Shown: positions 27,906-36,725 of the stretch, in pieces | How the letters are laid out: each line of letters begins with the position of its first letter | Position numbering within the stretch: the first letter of the stretch is position 1 | Assembly (NCBI RefSeq): GCF_000772955.1 | Contig: NZ_JPVO01000054.1 | Span: 186,001 to 250,000 of the forward strand | Direction of reading: 5' to 3' | DNA length: 64,000 bases | Source: Ureibacillus sinduriensis BLB-1 = JCM 15800 | Lineage (GTDB): Bacteria > Bacillota > Bacilli > Bacillales_A > Planococcaceae | The notes under the pieces: generated by a model | What the model saw: only the letters and a program-made list of their open reading frames with translations | What the model was told of the DNA's origin: nothing | The model's database searches: none | Program-made: the position numbers and the translations under genes

Positions 27906-29504
27906 ATGAAAATGAGAAAATTATCGATGAATAAGAAAATAATGTTGCTCACATTTTTCATTATTGTCTTTTCTTTCTTAATTGCTGGAACTTTTGTAAT
28001 TGGAAGTCTACTGAAAGAAAAAGAAGAAAATATTGGACAAGAGGCAATGCTTGTCGCCCGGACTGTAGCCAATATACCCGAAATTAAATCTTTATTGCAA
28101 AGCGATGATTTTGACTCGGCATCCAGGAGCATCAACGATATTGTCGAGGAAATCCGCTTGATAAACCAAGCAGATTATATCGTCATCATGGATACAAAAC
28201 GTAAAAAATACTCGCATCCTTCGAGACAAGAAATTGGCCAAGTAAGCAAATCTTCGGACATCGATGCTGCTTTTGTTGAACATTATTATTTATCGAAAGC
28301 AAATGGCGAAAAAGGTACAACCATCCGGGCATTTGTACCGATAATGAATGAAAAAAATACCCAAATCGGGGTGGCGCTAGTGGGATTTTTACTTCCTTCC
28401 CCCCTGCAAATTTTCACCGACTATCAAAATGAAATTCTCATAACCATTGCAATTTCCGTCCTTTTCAGTGTTTGGGGAGCACACACTCTTGGGAGACATA
28501 TAAAGTTACAGATGTTTGGTTTAGAGCCGCATGAAATATCGAAGATGTATGTAGAGAGAACCGAAACTTTCAATGCCATGCATGAAGGGATTATCGCGGT
28601 TGATAGTAATTTGAATATAACGATTTTCAACAAAAAGGCAAGTGAAATACTGGGTGTGGAGAAGGAACATTCTTATTATTTAGGGAAAAATATTTATGAT
28701 GTATTGCCGGATACTAGATTGCCTGAGATAGTCCTTACAGGCAAACCTGTATATGATCAAGAAATATATGTCAACAATCACAGTCTTTTAAGTAACCGAA
28801 TCCCCATACTTGTGGATGGGAAAAAGGTTGGGGCAGTCGCCGTCTTTAAGGATTTGACAGCCTTTAAACAATTGGCGGAGGAGTTGACAGGTGTGAAAGC
28901 TTTTGTACAAGCGTTAAGAGTGCAAACTCATGAATATAAAAATAAATTGCATACAATTTCCGGGTTGCTGCATTTAGGACACATCAAACAGGCATTGCAG
29001 TATCTCTCCCAAGTTCAGGATGAACACGATAATGTTACAAAATTCCTGAATGAACGTATTTACAATGAAAATATTTCCGGATTATTATTAAGTAAAATAA
29101 GTCGTGGAAGAGAGCTTGATATCACAGTAAATCTTGATAAACAAAGCAAGTTGACAAGATTTCCCGAAAAACTCGATCATCATGATTTTGTTGTACTGTT
29201 TGGAAACTTAATCGAAAATGCTTTCGATTCATTCTCAGGGTCTAAACAAAAAGAGAAAGAAGTGAATATTTCAATAGATGATAACGATGGCCTACTGGCT
29301 ATTTTGGTGAGCGACAACGGAGCAGGAATGTCCGAGGTGACACAAGCCCATATTTTTGAGAGTGGATTCTCAACAAAGGAGAAAGAAGGTAGGGGTATCG
29401 GTCTTTATCTAGTATATGAAATTGTTGAGAAAGGCTACGGAACAATAGAGGTAACGAGTGAAATAAACAAAGGGACGACATTTATAATTACTTTTGAAAT
29501 ATAA
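27906..29504 (+). CDS. dctS: Dicarboxylate sensor histidine kinase DctS
   Basis: 532 residues, CitA/DcuS family. Two TM segments (about 12-35 and 175-195) flank an extracytoplasmic PAS-like sensor domain; a cytoplasmic PAS follows (about 220-325), then a phosphorylated-His region QTHEYKNKLH (about 341) and an HATPase with N box NLIENAFDS and G box DNGAGM. AAAGGGGCG precedes the ATG. Its response regulator follows, and it faces dctB across 137 bases. Confidence 0.92.
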   Translation: MKMRKLSMNKKIMLLTFFIIVFSFLIAGTFVIGSLLKEKEENIGQEAMLVARTVANIPEIKSLLQSDDFDSASRSINDIVEEIRLINQADYIVIMDTKRKKYSHPSRQEIGQVSKSSDIDAAFVEHYYLSKANGEKGTTIRAFVPIMNEKNTQIGVALVGFLLPSPLQIFTDYQNEILITIAISVLFSVWGAHTLGRHIKLQMFGLEPHEISKMYVERTETFNAMHEGIIAVDSNLNITIFNKKASEILGVEKEHSYYLGKNIYDVLPDTRLPEIVLTGKPVYDQEIYVNNHSLLSNRIPILVDGKKVGAVAVFKDLTAFKQLAEELTGVKAFVQALRVQTHEYKNKLHTISGLLHLGHIKQALQYLSQVQDEHDNVTKFLNERIYNENISGLLLSKISRGRELDITVNLDKQSKLTRFPEKLDHHDFVVLFGNLIENAFDSFSGSKQKEKEVNISIDDNDGLLAILVSDNGAGMSEVTQAHIFESGFSTKEKEGRGIGLYLVYEIVEKGYGTIEVTSEINKGTTFIITFEI

Positions 29505-29517
29505 GGGGGAATCATCG

Positions 29518-30216
29518 TTGCAGTCGATAAAAGTATTACTCGTTGAAGATGATCCGATGGTAAGGGAAGTAAACAGACAGTTTATTGAACGTGTCGAGGG
29601 CTTTGATGTAATCGCTATGTGCGGCAATGGCGTGGAAGGATATCACCGAATTATTGAATTAAAACCCGATTTGGTGTTAATGGATATCTTTATGCCGGAA
29701 CAAGATGGATTGCTTACACTCAGAAAGATACGCAGCGCTAATCTACCTGTTGATGTGATCACGGTAACTGCAGCAAATGATATGCAAACAATACAACAAA
29801 TTTTGCATTTAGGTGTCTATGATTATATAATGAAGCCGTTTACCTTCGAAAGAATACAACAAACTTTATTGAATTACTATACTTTTAAATTGAAGACATT
29901 CGGTCTACAAGACATTACACAAAAGGAATTGGATGAGATGATACACCCATTTCGTGAGATAGAAGAATCAACCGGAAATGAGGCCGCTCTTCCAACCGAA
30001 TTGCCGAAAGGATTTAACCGGACTACATTGGATAAAGTTCTACACTTTGTAAAAATGTCCAAAGAAGGTGTATCTGCAGACGAAGTGGCAGCGGGAATCG
30101 GTGTTGCCCGTGTAACAGCTCGGAGGTATTTAGATTTTCTGGAGAAACAAAACCATATCCATGTGGATGTCCATTATGGAGGTGTCGGGAGACCGATCAA
30201 CCATTATTATGTATAA
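29518..30216 (+). CDS. dctR: Dicarboxylate response regulator DctR
   Basis: 232 residues from TTG 29518, which has AAGGGGG nine bases upstream; the in-frame ATG at 29494 lies inside dctS and upstream of that SD. A receiver domain (VEDD near residue 10; phospho-accepting Asp in LVLMDIFMPEQDG, about 55; Lys in MKPF, about 106) and a C-terminal HTH (EVAAGIGVARVTARRYLDFL) of the CitB/DcuR type. It should activate dctP on dicarboxylate sensing. Confidence 0.92.
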   Translation: MQSIKVLLVEDDPMVREVNRQFIERVEGFDVIAMCGNGVEGYHRIIELKPDLVLMDIFMPEQDGLLTLRKIRSANLPVDVITVTAANDMQTIQQILHLGVYDYIMKPFTFERIQQTLLNYYTFKLKTFGLQDITQKELDEMIHPFREIEESTGNEAALPTELPKGFNRTTLDKVLHFVKMSKEGVSADEVAAGIGVARVTARRYLDFLEKQNHIHVDVHYGGVGRPINHYYV

Positions 30217-30366
30217 ATTATTGGTAGTCATTTTGCGCTTTAGGAAATGGCTATTTTTAATTTTAGCAATGTAAATAGTTAAAGGCACTACGATAATATG
30301 GCATAAATAGGAGTTTTCCGCCGCGCCGGGTCCATTTCTGATTAGATGCTAAATCCGTTGAAACCG

Positions 30367-30394
30367 GACATTTAAAAGCCTAATTGCATATGAT
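30367..30394 (+). promoter_or_regulatory. Candidate mother-cell (sigma-K type) promoter of yqfQ
   Basis: AC (30367-30368) in a GACA context and CATATGATA (30386-30394), 16 bases apart, fit the sigma-K pattern with -10 CATANNNTA. It lies 45 bases before yqfQ, a sporulation-type gene. Short consensus, so modest weight. Confidence 0.45.
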
Positions 30395-30438
30395 ATCTTA
30401 GAACAATTTCGTCTATAGTATGAAGAAAGGAGATCATT

Positions 30439-31071
30439 ATGCGCCCTCAAAGTTTTCGTCCGCAATTGCCCCCTAGTCGTCCTTTTAACCAATTCCAAGG
30501 GCCAAGAGGGAATTTTGGAGCAAGACCACCTCGGTACCCACAACCAGGATTCCTTCCGCCTCCTGGCCGGGGTCCGGCACCAGGGCCTGGGATTGGCACA
30601 GGAGGTAGCACGCCCAAATTGCAATCGTTTATGGATACTGCCAATCGATTTTTAGCAACCGCCCAAAGTTTTCAGCCTTTAGTACAACAAGCGACACCAA
30701 TGTTTCGTAATTTACCTGCTCTTTGGAGATTATATAAAGGCTTCCAAGGATTACCAAAGGCATCAGATTCAAAGGAAGATGATTTAGAAGAAGATGATTT
30801 TGATTTTGATGAAAGTACCGAAAGTCTGGAAAGCCCGGAGGTATTTGCAAGACCCCAAAAAGCAATTAAAGAAAAGAGACCAGAAAGACCCGTCAGACCG
30901 GCCAGACCAAAAAATTTCGACAGACCTGCAACTTCAGCGAAAAGAAATAGGTATAAGGAATATGAAATATCAGAATCACCGACATTTGAAGAAAAAGTTC
31001 GACCTAAAAAAATATCTACACGTCCATCAATCCCGAGAATCTTCCAACCGCCCTATCATTTTGATGAATAG
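30439..31071 (+). CDS. yqfQ: YqfQ/VrrA-family spore coat-type protein
   Basis: 210 residues. A Pro/Gly/Arg/Gln/Phe-rich N-terminus (1-55), a hydrophobic core (about 60-110: LQSFMDTANRFLATAQSF and RLYKGFQGL), an acidic stretch (about 115-135), and a Pro/Arg/Lys-rich tail with repeated RPxRP units. This composition and position next to ispH and cshB match YqfQ of B. subtilis and VrrA of B. anthracis, whose Pro/Gln-rich repeats vary in number. GAAAGGAGATC precedes the ATG. Exact role unknown. Confidence 0.82.
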   Translation: MRPQSFRPQLPPSRPFNQFQGPRGNFGARPPRYPQPGFLPPPGRGPAPGPGIGTGGSTPKLQSFMDTANRFLATAQSFQPLVQQATPMFRNLPALWRLYKGFQGLPKASDSKEDDLEEDDFDFDESTESLESPEVFARPQKAIKEKRPERPVRPARPKNFDRPATSAKRNRYKEYEISESPTFEEKVRPKKISTRPSIPRIFQPPYHFDE

Positions 31072-31095
31072 AGAATAATAGGCTAGAAGGAAGTT

Positions 31096-31124
31096 TTGTA
31101 TTAAACGTGTTGCTCCGTTATAAT
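31096..31124 (+). promoter_or_regulatory. Candidate promoter of ispH
   Basis: TTGTAT (31096-31101), 17-bp spacer, TATAAT (31119-31124). The -10 is perfect; the -35 keeps only TTG. Confidence 0.55.
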
Positions 31125-31152
31125 AGAATTATGTACCATTAAAGGAGTTGAC

Positions 31153-32124
31153 ATGATGCAGGTCATTAAAATAAATCCAAGAGGCTACTGTTATGGTGTA
31201 GTGGATGCAATGGTCATTGCCCGAAATGCCTCATTAGATAAATCATTACCAAGACCAATCTATATATTAGGCATGATTGTACACAATAAACACGTAACAG
31301 ACGCCTTCGAGAAAGACGGTATCATCACGTTGGATGGTGAAAACCGCAAAGAAATTATCGAACAAGTTGAAACAGGTACGGTCATTTTTACGGCACATGG
31401 AGTTTCGCCTGAAATACGGGAGATTGCTAGAAAAAAAGGACTTGTATCGATTGATGCCACATGTCCGGATGTAACCGTGACCCACGATTTAATCCGTGAA
31501 AAGTCTGCCGAAGGATATGACATTATTTATATCGGTAAAAAGGGGCATCCGGAACCTGAAGGGGCTATTGGTGTGGCTCCAGACCATGTCCACCTAGTTC
31601 AAAGTGAAGAAGATATAGATCAGTTGCAATTGGATAACGACAAACTGCTTGTAACGAACCAAACGACGATGAGTCAATGGGATGTAAAAGCGGCAATGGA
31701 CTATCTAAAAGAAAAATATCCGCATATTCAAATTCATGAAGAAATTTGCCTGGCTACCCAAGTTAGACAAGAAGCGGTTGCAGAACAAGCAGGTAAAGCG
31801 GATTTACTTATCGTTGTTGGGGATCCGAAATCCAACAACTCAAATCGTTTGACACAAGTGTCTGAAGAAATTGCAAACACACCTTCATATCGAATCGCAG
31901 ACATAACTGAGTTAAAGCTTGAATGGCTGGCGGGAATTCAAACTGTAGCCGTCACAGCGGGGGCCTCTACACCGACGCCGATCGTAAAAGAGGTTATTAC
32001 TTTCCTGGAGAAATTTGATCCACAAGATCCTGTTACACATGAAGTGAAGCGTACAGTTACAATCGATAAAATCCTGCCGAAAATTAAAGAACCAAAACCA
32101 GTAGAAAAAATAATGCCTTATTAA
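31153..32124 (+). CDS. ispH: 4-hydroxy-3-methylbut-2-enyl diphosphate reductase IspH
   Basis: 323 residues. Last step of the MEP isoprenoid pathway: reduces HMBPP to IPP and DMAPP using a 4Fe-4S cluster. Cluster cysteines lie in RGYCYGV (C13), DATCPDV (about 102) and EICLATQ (about 198); the substrate-binding [14 protein letters not shown] and SNNSNRL motifs are present. Two adjacent ATGs follow AAAGGAGTTGAC; either could start. The preceding pathway enzyme IspG is 20 kb downstream in this window. Gene order with yqfQ is swapped relative to B. subtilis. Confidence 0.96.
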   Translation: MMQVIKINPRGYCYGVVDAMVIARNASLDKSLPRPIYILGMIVHNKHVTDAFEKDGIITLDGENRKEIIEQVETGTVIFTAHGVSPEIREIARKKGLVSIDATCPDVTVTHDLIREKSAEGYDIIYIGKKGHPEPEGAIGVAPDHVHLVQSEEDIDQLQLDNDKLLVTNQTTMSQWDVKAAMDYLKEKYPHIQIHEEICLATQVRQEAVAEQAGKADLLIVVGDPKSNNSNRLTQVSEEIANTPSYRIADITELKLEWLAGIQTVAVTAGASTPTPIVKEVITFLEKFDPQDPVTHEVKRTVTIDKILPKIKEPKPVEKIMPY

Positions 32125-32141
32125 CTAAATGGGTAAAATAA

Positions 32142-32168
32142 AAAATCAGGAGCATATCCTGGTTTTTT
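32142..32168 (+). terminator. Intrinsic terminator of ispH
   Basis: 10-bp stem (32142-32151 with 32157-32166, one G-U), 5-nt loop, T run. Confidence 0.88.
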
Positions 32169-32289
32169 TATTTCGGCAAAATTAACTTAATATTCTAAAT
32201 GCCTTGATATGACTTGGGTTGTCACTTGTTTAGTTTTTCTTTTTTCTCTATAGATGGTACAATATGAAACATATTAGGAGGTACGAAAA

Positions 32290-33588
32290 ATGTCGAAGTA
32301 CTCAGATTATGATTTTAAGCCATTTTTAAAAGAAGCAATTGCAAAACTTGGCTTCGAAGAACCAACACCGATTCAAAGGGAAATGATACCCCTTATTTTA
32401 AAAGGGAAAAGTGCGATTGGACAAGCGCATACAGGGACAGGGAAAACGCATAGTTTTCTATTGCCGATTGTTCAGCGCATTAATGAAGAAAAGCAGGAAG
32501 TGCAAGCGGTGATCACTTCTCCAACGAGAGAACTGGCCCAACAAATTTTTGATGCTCTAAATGAGCTGATTGAGCAAACAGAAATTCAGGCAAAATTGTT
32601 CATCGGTGGAACCGATAAACAAAGATCGATTGATAAATTAAAAACTCAACCACAAATCGTGGTAGGTACACCTGGACGAATTCGAGATTTGGTGAAAGAA
32701 GGAGCATTGCTTGTTCACACATCACCGATTTTAGTAGTTGATGAAGCGGATCTTGCTTTTGATATGGGATTCATTGAAGAAATCGATGGTTTTGCATCCC
32801 ATATGCCGGAAAAGCTTGAAATGTTTGTCTTCTCTGCAACTATCCCAGAAAAATTACAGCCTTTCCTAAAGAAGTATATGGAAGCACCAGTCCATATCCA
32901 TATGAATGATAAACGGCCAGTGGCTGAAGGGATAGATTTCGTTTTAGTTCCGGTCCGCTCCAAATCAAGAAACCGCCGTTTGATGGAAGTCATGGAAGCA
33001 ATCAATCCTTATTTGGCAGTTATTTTCTGTAATACTAGAAAAAATGCCGAAGCTGTTGCTGGATTCCTTGCAGAGCAAGGCGTTCGGGTTGGACAAATTC
33101 ATGGGGATCTAAGTCCTCGTGACCGCAAGAAAATGATGAAACAGATTCGCGACCTAGAATTCCAATACATCGTTGCAACCGATTTGGCAGCACGCGGTAT
33201 TGATATTCAAGGAATCTCCCATGTCATCAATTATGAAATTCCGGAAGACCTGGAATTCTTTATCCACCGTGTGGGTCGAACAGCCCGCGCAGGCAATAAA
33301 GGAACAGCGATTACTTTGTTTGAGCCGGAAGAAGAAGATGCAGTGGTCCGTATAGAAAAAATGGACATTCCATTAGTTCAAAAAGATGTGAAAAACGGCG
33401 AATGGATTGAGCTGAAAGAGCGTCATGCAAGAGCGAACCGCGCGAAACATGATAACGAAATCGATGCGATTGCAAAATCGAAGGTACGCAAACCGAAAAA
33501 AGTAAAACCCGGCTATAAACGAAACATGCGTTGGGAAATGGAAAAAATTAAAAAGAAAGAAAGACGAAAAAAGAATCGTCAAAAATAG
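32290..33588 (+). CDS. cshB: DEAD-box RNA helicase CshB
   Basis: 432 residues. Core motifs in order: Q motif (FEEPTPIQ, about 23), I AHTGTGKT (46-53), Ia PTRELAQQ, II DEAD (about 154), III SAT, V ARGIDI, VI HRVGRTARAG (about 324), then a basic C-terminal tail (about 375-432, Lys/Arg-rich) for RNA binding. CshB (YqfR) unwinds RNA in cold adaptation and RNA turnover. TTAGGAGGTACG precedes the ATG. nfo follows after 40 bases. Confidence 0.94.
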   Translation: MSKYSDYDFKPFLKEAIAKLGFEEPTPIQREMIPLILKGKSAIGQAHTGTGKTHSFLLPIVQRINEEKQEVQAVITSPTRELAQQIFDALNELIEQTEIQAKLFIGGTDKQRSIDKLKTQPQIVVGTPGRIRDLVKEGALLVHTSPILVVDEADLAFDMGFIEEIDGFASHMPEKLEMFVFSATIPEKLQPFLKKYMEAPVHIHMNDKRPVAEGIDFVLVPVRSKSRNRRLMEVMEAINPYLAVIFCNTRKNAEAVAGFLAEQGVRVGQIHGDLSPRDRKKMMKQIRDLEFQYIVATDLAARGIDIQGISHVINYEIPEDLEFFIHRVGRTARAGNKGTAITLFEPEEEDAVVRIEKMDIPLVQKDVKNGEWIELKERHARANRAKHDNEIDAIAKSKVRKPKKVKPGYKRNMRWEMEKIKKKERRKKNRQK

Positions 33589-33628
33589 TTGAAAAGGTTA
33601 ATACCTTAAGTTTTAGGGGGACTTGAAT

Positions 33629-34516
33629 ATGTTGTTAGGTTCACATGTATCGATGAGTGGGAAAGAGATGCTTCTTGGTTCCAGTAAAGAAGCTGCTGCC
33701 TATGGTGCATCAACATTTATGATTTATACCGGTGCTCCGCAAAATACTCGTCGGAAGCCAATTGACGAGTTAAATATTGAAGCGGGAATCGCACACATGA
33801 AAGAAAATGGGCTTTCTAACATCGTTGTCCACGCTCCTTATATTATTAATATCGCGAATACAACAAAACCTGAAACGTTTGCACTTGGCGTAGAATTCCT
33901 GCAAAAGGAAATCGAACGTACTGCTGCAATTGGTGCAACCCAAATTGTTCTTCATCCCGGCGCCCATGTGGGTGGGGGTGTTGAAGCGGGAACTGCGAAA
34001 ATTATTGAAGGCCTAAACGAAGTATTATCCTCAGAATATCCAGTTCAAATTGCCTTAGAAACCATGGCGGGCAAGGGGACGGAAATCGGGAGAACATTTG
34101 AGGAACTCGCCCAAATTTTCGATGGCGTAAAAAATAACCATCGACTATCCGTTTGCTTCGATACTTGCCATACACACGATGCAGGATACGATATTGTAAA
34201 TGATTTTGATGGTGTATTGGCTAAGTTCGATCGATTGATTGGAATCGACAAGATTAAAGTTGTTCATATCAATGACAGCAAAAACGTCTGCGGAGCTGGA
34301 AAAGACCGCCATGAAAATATCGGATTTGGACATATTGGGTTTGAGGCACTTAAATCGATTGTCCACCATGAGGCGTTTAAAGAGGTGCCGAAAATTCTGG
34401 AAACACCTTGGATAGGACCTGACGCAAAGAACAAAAAAGCACCTTATAAATTGGAAATCGAAATGCTTAAAACCGGGGAATACAAACCTGCCGAAATCGA
34501 AGCATTGCTAGTTTAA
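33629..34516 (+). CDS. nfo: Endonuclease IV (AP endonuclease)
   Basis: 295 residues. A TIM-barrel AP endonuclease that cuts 5' of abasic sites and uses three zinc ions. Ligand motifs: GSHVSM at the start, VHAPY (about 69), LHPGAH (about 109), LETMAGKG (about 146), [12 protein letters not shown] (about 178), HINDSK (about 212) and HENIGFG (about 228). TAGGGGG lies 8 bases before ATG 33629; the in-frame TTG at 33623 is too close to the SD. Same position as B. subtilis yqfS. Confidence 0.96.
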   Translation: MLLGSHVSMSGKEMLLGSSKEAAAYGASTFMIYTGAPQNTRRKPIDELNIEAGIAHMKENGLSNIVVHAPYIINIANTTKPETFALGVEFLQKEIERTAAIGATQIVLHPGAHVGGGVEAGTAKIIEGLNEVLSSEYPVQIALETMAGKGTEIGRTFEELAQIFDGVKNNHRLSVCFDTCHTHDAGYDIVNDFDGVLAKFDRLIGIDKIKVVHINDSKNVCGAGKDRHENIGFGHIGFEALKSIVHHEAFKEVPKILETPWIGPDAKNKKAPYKLEIEMLKTGEYKPAEIEALLV

Positions 34517-34527
34517 TAAAGACAGTG

Positions 34528-34560
34528 CATCAAGCAAATTAATTTGCTTGATGTTTTTTT
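34528..34560 (+). terminator. Intrinsic terminator of nfo
   Basis: 13-bp perfect inverted repeat (34528-34540 with 34541-34553) followed by seven Ts. Confidence 0.9.
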
Positions 34561-34667
34561 GATTGATTAGTATCCTCAAAGTTTTTCATATCCACTCGGA
34601 CCACGTTGCCATCAATTTGCTTGTACAAGTAGTATAAATAATCACCCGAACATATATATGGGGATAG
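34539..34667 (-). pseudogene. Possible remnant of a small gene (42 codons, no start)
   Basis: On the minus strand a frame reads LSPYICSGDYLYYLYKQI, then DGNVVRVDMKNF, ending QSKKHQAN-stop. The composition looks coding, but the frame is closed upstream by TGA and has no start. A second frame from an ATG at about 34672 reads MVDYPHIYV over the same bases, as if a frameshift joined them. The stop lies inside the nfo terminator. Could be a decayed small gene or chance. Confidence 0.3.
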
Positions 34668-34778
34668 TCAACCATTTTTACAGCTCTTTTGGTTCATTAA
34701 CGATTTCTTTAAAAGAAAGGCTTAAAGAAAGAAAAAGATGCCAATACTAATATCATCTTGATTTTTTTGGAGGAATTA

Positions 34779-36206
34779 ATGAAAACGAAACTAATTCTTT
34801 CTATTATAGTACTTCTGTTGCTCAATCTCCCATTTCAATTTGTACAAGCAACAGCTTTAGAAACTATTGTACAAACTCAATTAGGAAACGAAAATATTAG
34901 TGTTTCTATAAGAGAAATAAATAGTGGTGAAATGCTATTTGAAAAAAATGGCGATATAGCGATGAAACCGGCTTCCACTTTAAAATTATTAACGTCATCG
35001 GCGGCACTTGAGATGTTAGGGTCGGATTACCAATTTCAGACAAAGCTTTATATAGATGGCGAGATGGAAGGGAACACCCTGAATGGTGATGTCTACATTA
35101 AGGGTGGAGGCGATCCTACTTTGCAAAAAAAGGATTTTACTATGATGGCAAGCATCTTGAAGTTTAACGGAATCCATCAAATTAATGGAAATCTTTTTGG
35201 GGATGATTCCTTATTTTCAGGTGATCAATTAACACCTGGAATAGCCAAAGAAGATGAAAGTTATTATTTTGCTGCCCGGACTTCCGCTCTAACAATGTCG
35301 CCTGATAATGATTATGATGCAGGAACAATCCTTATTCATGTCAATGCTACAAATGCCGGAGCTAAACCAGCTGTAACTGTAGAGCCGAGTACAAGCGGGA
35401 TGATTATAAACAATCAAGCGATGACGGTAAATAGAAACCAGCAAAATACGATTGAGATTTTACGCCAATATGGAACGAATGAAGTGATCGTTACTGGTAA
35501 TATTCCCTATGAAACAACGTTCAAAGATTGGGTAACTTTGTTTGACCCAACCATCAATACACTGCATGCCATAAAGGATAACTTCGAGCAAAATGGGCTG
35601 GAATTCATCAAAACAAGCAAATTGGAACGCAAGCTAGTACCGAAAAGTGCAAAATCTCTTTATACTAAGCATTCCTTGCCTCTGGCATCTTTGATGTACC
35701 CATTTTTAAAATTCAGCAATAATAGTATGGCTGATATTTTCATCAAAACAATGGGCAATGAATTTAATGGGAAAGGCGATACAAATGAAGGGCTGAATGC
35801 TTTAGAGGAATATGGAATTTCGATTGGATTGAATATGGACAATTGGAGTTTGCAGGACGGTTCCGGCATGTCGCACGGCAACAAAGTAACGGCAAATGAA
35901 CTTACGCTTTTATTGGTTAAAATGCGGGATAATCCTGCATATAAAATTATTCACTCCAGCCTACCCATAGGTGGTCAATCGGAGCGCAACATCGGTGGGT
36001 CCCTAAAGAATCGTTTTAATGAAGAGAAATATCGAAATAGGGTGATAGCAAAAACGGGCCACATATCAGGTGTCTATACACTGGCCGGCTATCTGGAAGC
36101 AAATAGTGGTCGTACCTATGCTTTTGCCATCATGACGCAAAACCAATCCTCTATCAGATTGAATGCAATTGATGAGGTGGTAAAAAAGATGATTGTAAAA
36201 TACTAG
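34779..36206 (+). CDS. dacB: D-alanyl-D-alanine carboxypeptidase/endopeptidase, PBP4 type (S13)
   Basis: 475 residues with a signal peptide (about 1-25, cleavage near VQA). Penicillin-binding motifs: SxxK in PASTLKLL (Ser about 66), SxN in SNNSMA (about 313), and KTG in AKTGHISG (about 425). Family S13 enzymes have the large insert between SxxK and SxN seen here. It trims or cleaves peptidoglycan peptides outside the membrane. TGGAGGAATT precedes ATG 34779. The symbol is family-level; B. subtilis dacC (PBP4a) is the nearest known relative type. Confidence 0.9.
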   Translation: MKTKLILSIIVLLLLNLPFQFVQATALETIVQTQLGNENISVSIREINSGEMLFEKNGDIAMKPASTLKLLTSSAALEMLGSDYQFQTKLYIDGEMEGNTLNGDVYIKGGGDPTLQKKDFTMMASILKFNGIHQINGNLFGDDSLFSGDQLTPGIAKEDESYYFAARTSALTMSPDNDYDAGTILIHVNATNAGAKPAVTVEPSTSGMIINNQAMTVNRNQQNTIEILRQYGTNEVIVTGNIPYETTFKDWVTLFDPTINTLHAIKDNFEQNGLEFIKTSKLERKLVPKSAKSLYTKHSLPLASLMYPFLKFSNNSMADIFIKTMGNEFNGKGDTNEGLNALEEYGISIGLNMDNWSLQDGSGMSHGNKVTANELTLLLVKMRDNPAYKIIHSSLPIGGQSERNIGGSLKNRFNEEKYRNRVIAKTGHISGVYTLAGYLEANSGRTYAFAIMTQNQSSIRLNAIDEVVKKMIVKY

Positions 36207-36288
36207 AAACTGGGTGAATCGGAACTCAATCGATTAGATATAATTGTCCTAAAGCGGTTATAAGAGGTTAAATACTCCATTTCGCATA

Positions 36289-36324
36289 AAAAGAGGTTTC
36301 TTCTGCAGAAGCCTCTTTTTTTTC
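36289..36324. terminator. Bidirectional terminator
   Basis: 13-bp stem (36289-36301 with 36307-36319, one G-U) with Ts on both sides. It serves the carboxypeptidase gene on plus and the small gene at 36340 on minus. Confidence 0.88.
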
Positions 36325-36339
36325 GTCTAACTGAATTGT

Positions 36340-36582
36340 TTAGTAGTTCTCCATATACTTTAAAAGTTTCTTAAGTTTCTTCTTGCCGATAATGGATTCT
36401 ACTTCTTTCAAGAATGAATTAGGTATTCCGGTAATGAGCCAAGTGATCGATGCACGTTCCGATAGCGGTCTTAAACGTTTTACTTCTTCAAGGGTTAAAT
36501 CGATTCCGTATTCCCTTGAAAATTTTACAATTTCTTTATCCGATTTAGATAAAAACTGTTCAATAAATTCGATTTGTTTCAA
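36340..36582 (-). CDS. Small helical protein, possibly DUF2624/YqfT-like
   Basis: 80 residues from TTG 36582, which has AAAGGGTG nine bases upstream; an ATG at 36612 would precede that SD. All-helical and basic, ending in a Lys/Leu-rich KKKLKKLLKYM segment. The helix-turn pattern SREYGIDLTLEEVKRLRPL and the position after nfo recall YqfT (DUF2624) of B. subtilis, but the orientation is reversed, so the link is weak. Confidence 0.6.
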   Translation of the reverse strand: MKQIEFIEQFLSKSDKEIVKFSREYGIDLTLEEVKRLRPLSERASITWLITGIPNSFLKEVESIIGKKKLKKLLKYMENY

Positions 36583-36649
36583 AAAACTACACCCTTTCAA
36601 AAATCTTTTCATTCAAAAATCAAATTCTACGTAAATTAAGTTTACTTAC

Positions 36650-36678
36650 TTTACAATTCTCTACAAATCCACTATACT
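36650..36678 (+). promoter_or_regulatory. SigA promoter of znuC-znuB-zur
   Basis: TTTACA (36650-36655), 17-bp spacer, TATACT (36673-36678). The expected start near 36685 places the Zur box across the first transcribed bases. Confidence 0.75.
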
Positions 36679-36688
36679 AACAAGTTGT

Positions 36689-36709
36689 AAATCGTAATGA
36701 TTATGAATT
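36689..36709 (+). promoter_or_regulatory. Zur box (zinc-repressor operator)
   Basis: AAATCGTAAT, one centre base G, then ATTATGAATT. The left half matches the Bacillus Zur consensus AAATCGTAAT exactly; the right half has two mismatches from perfect dyad symmetry. It sits 11 bases downstream of the -10 and 17 bases before znuC, and the operon encodes a Zur-type repressor, implying zinc-dependent autoregulation. Confidence 0.85.
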
Positions 36710-36725
36710 AGAAAGAAGAGAAAAA

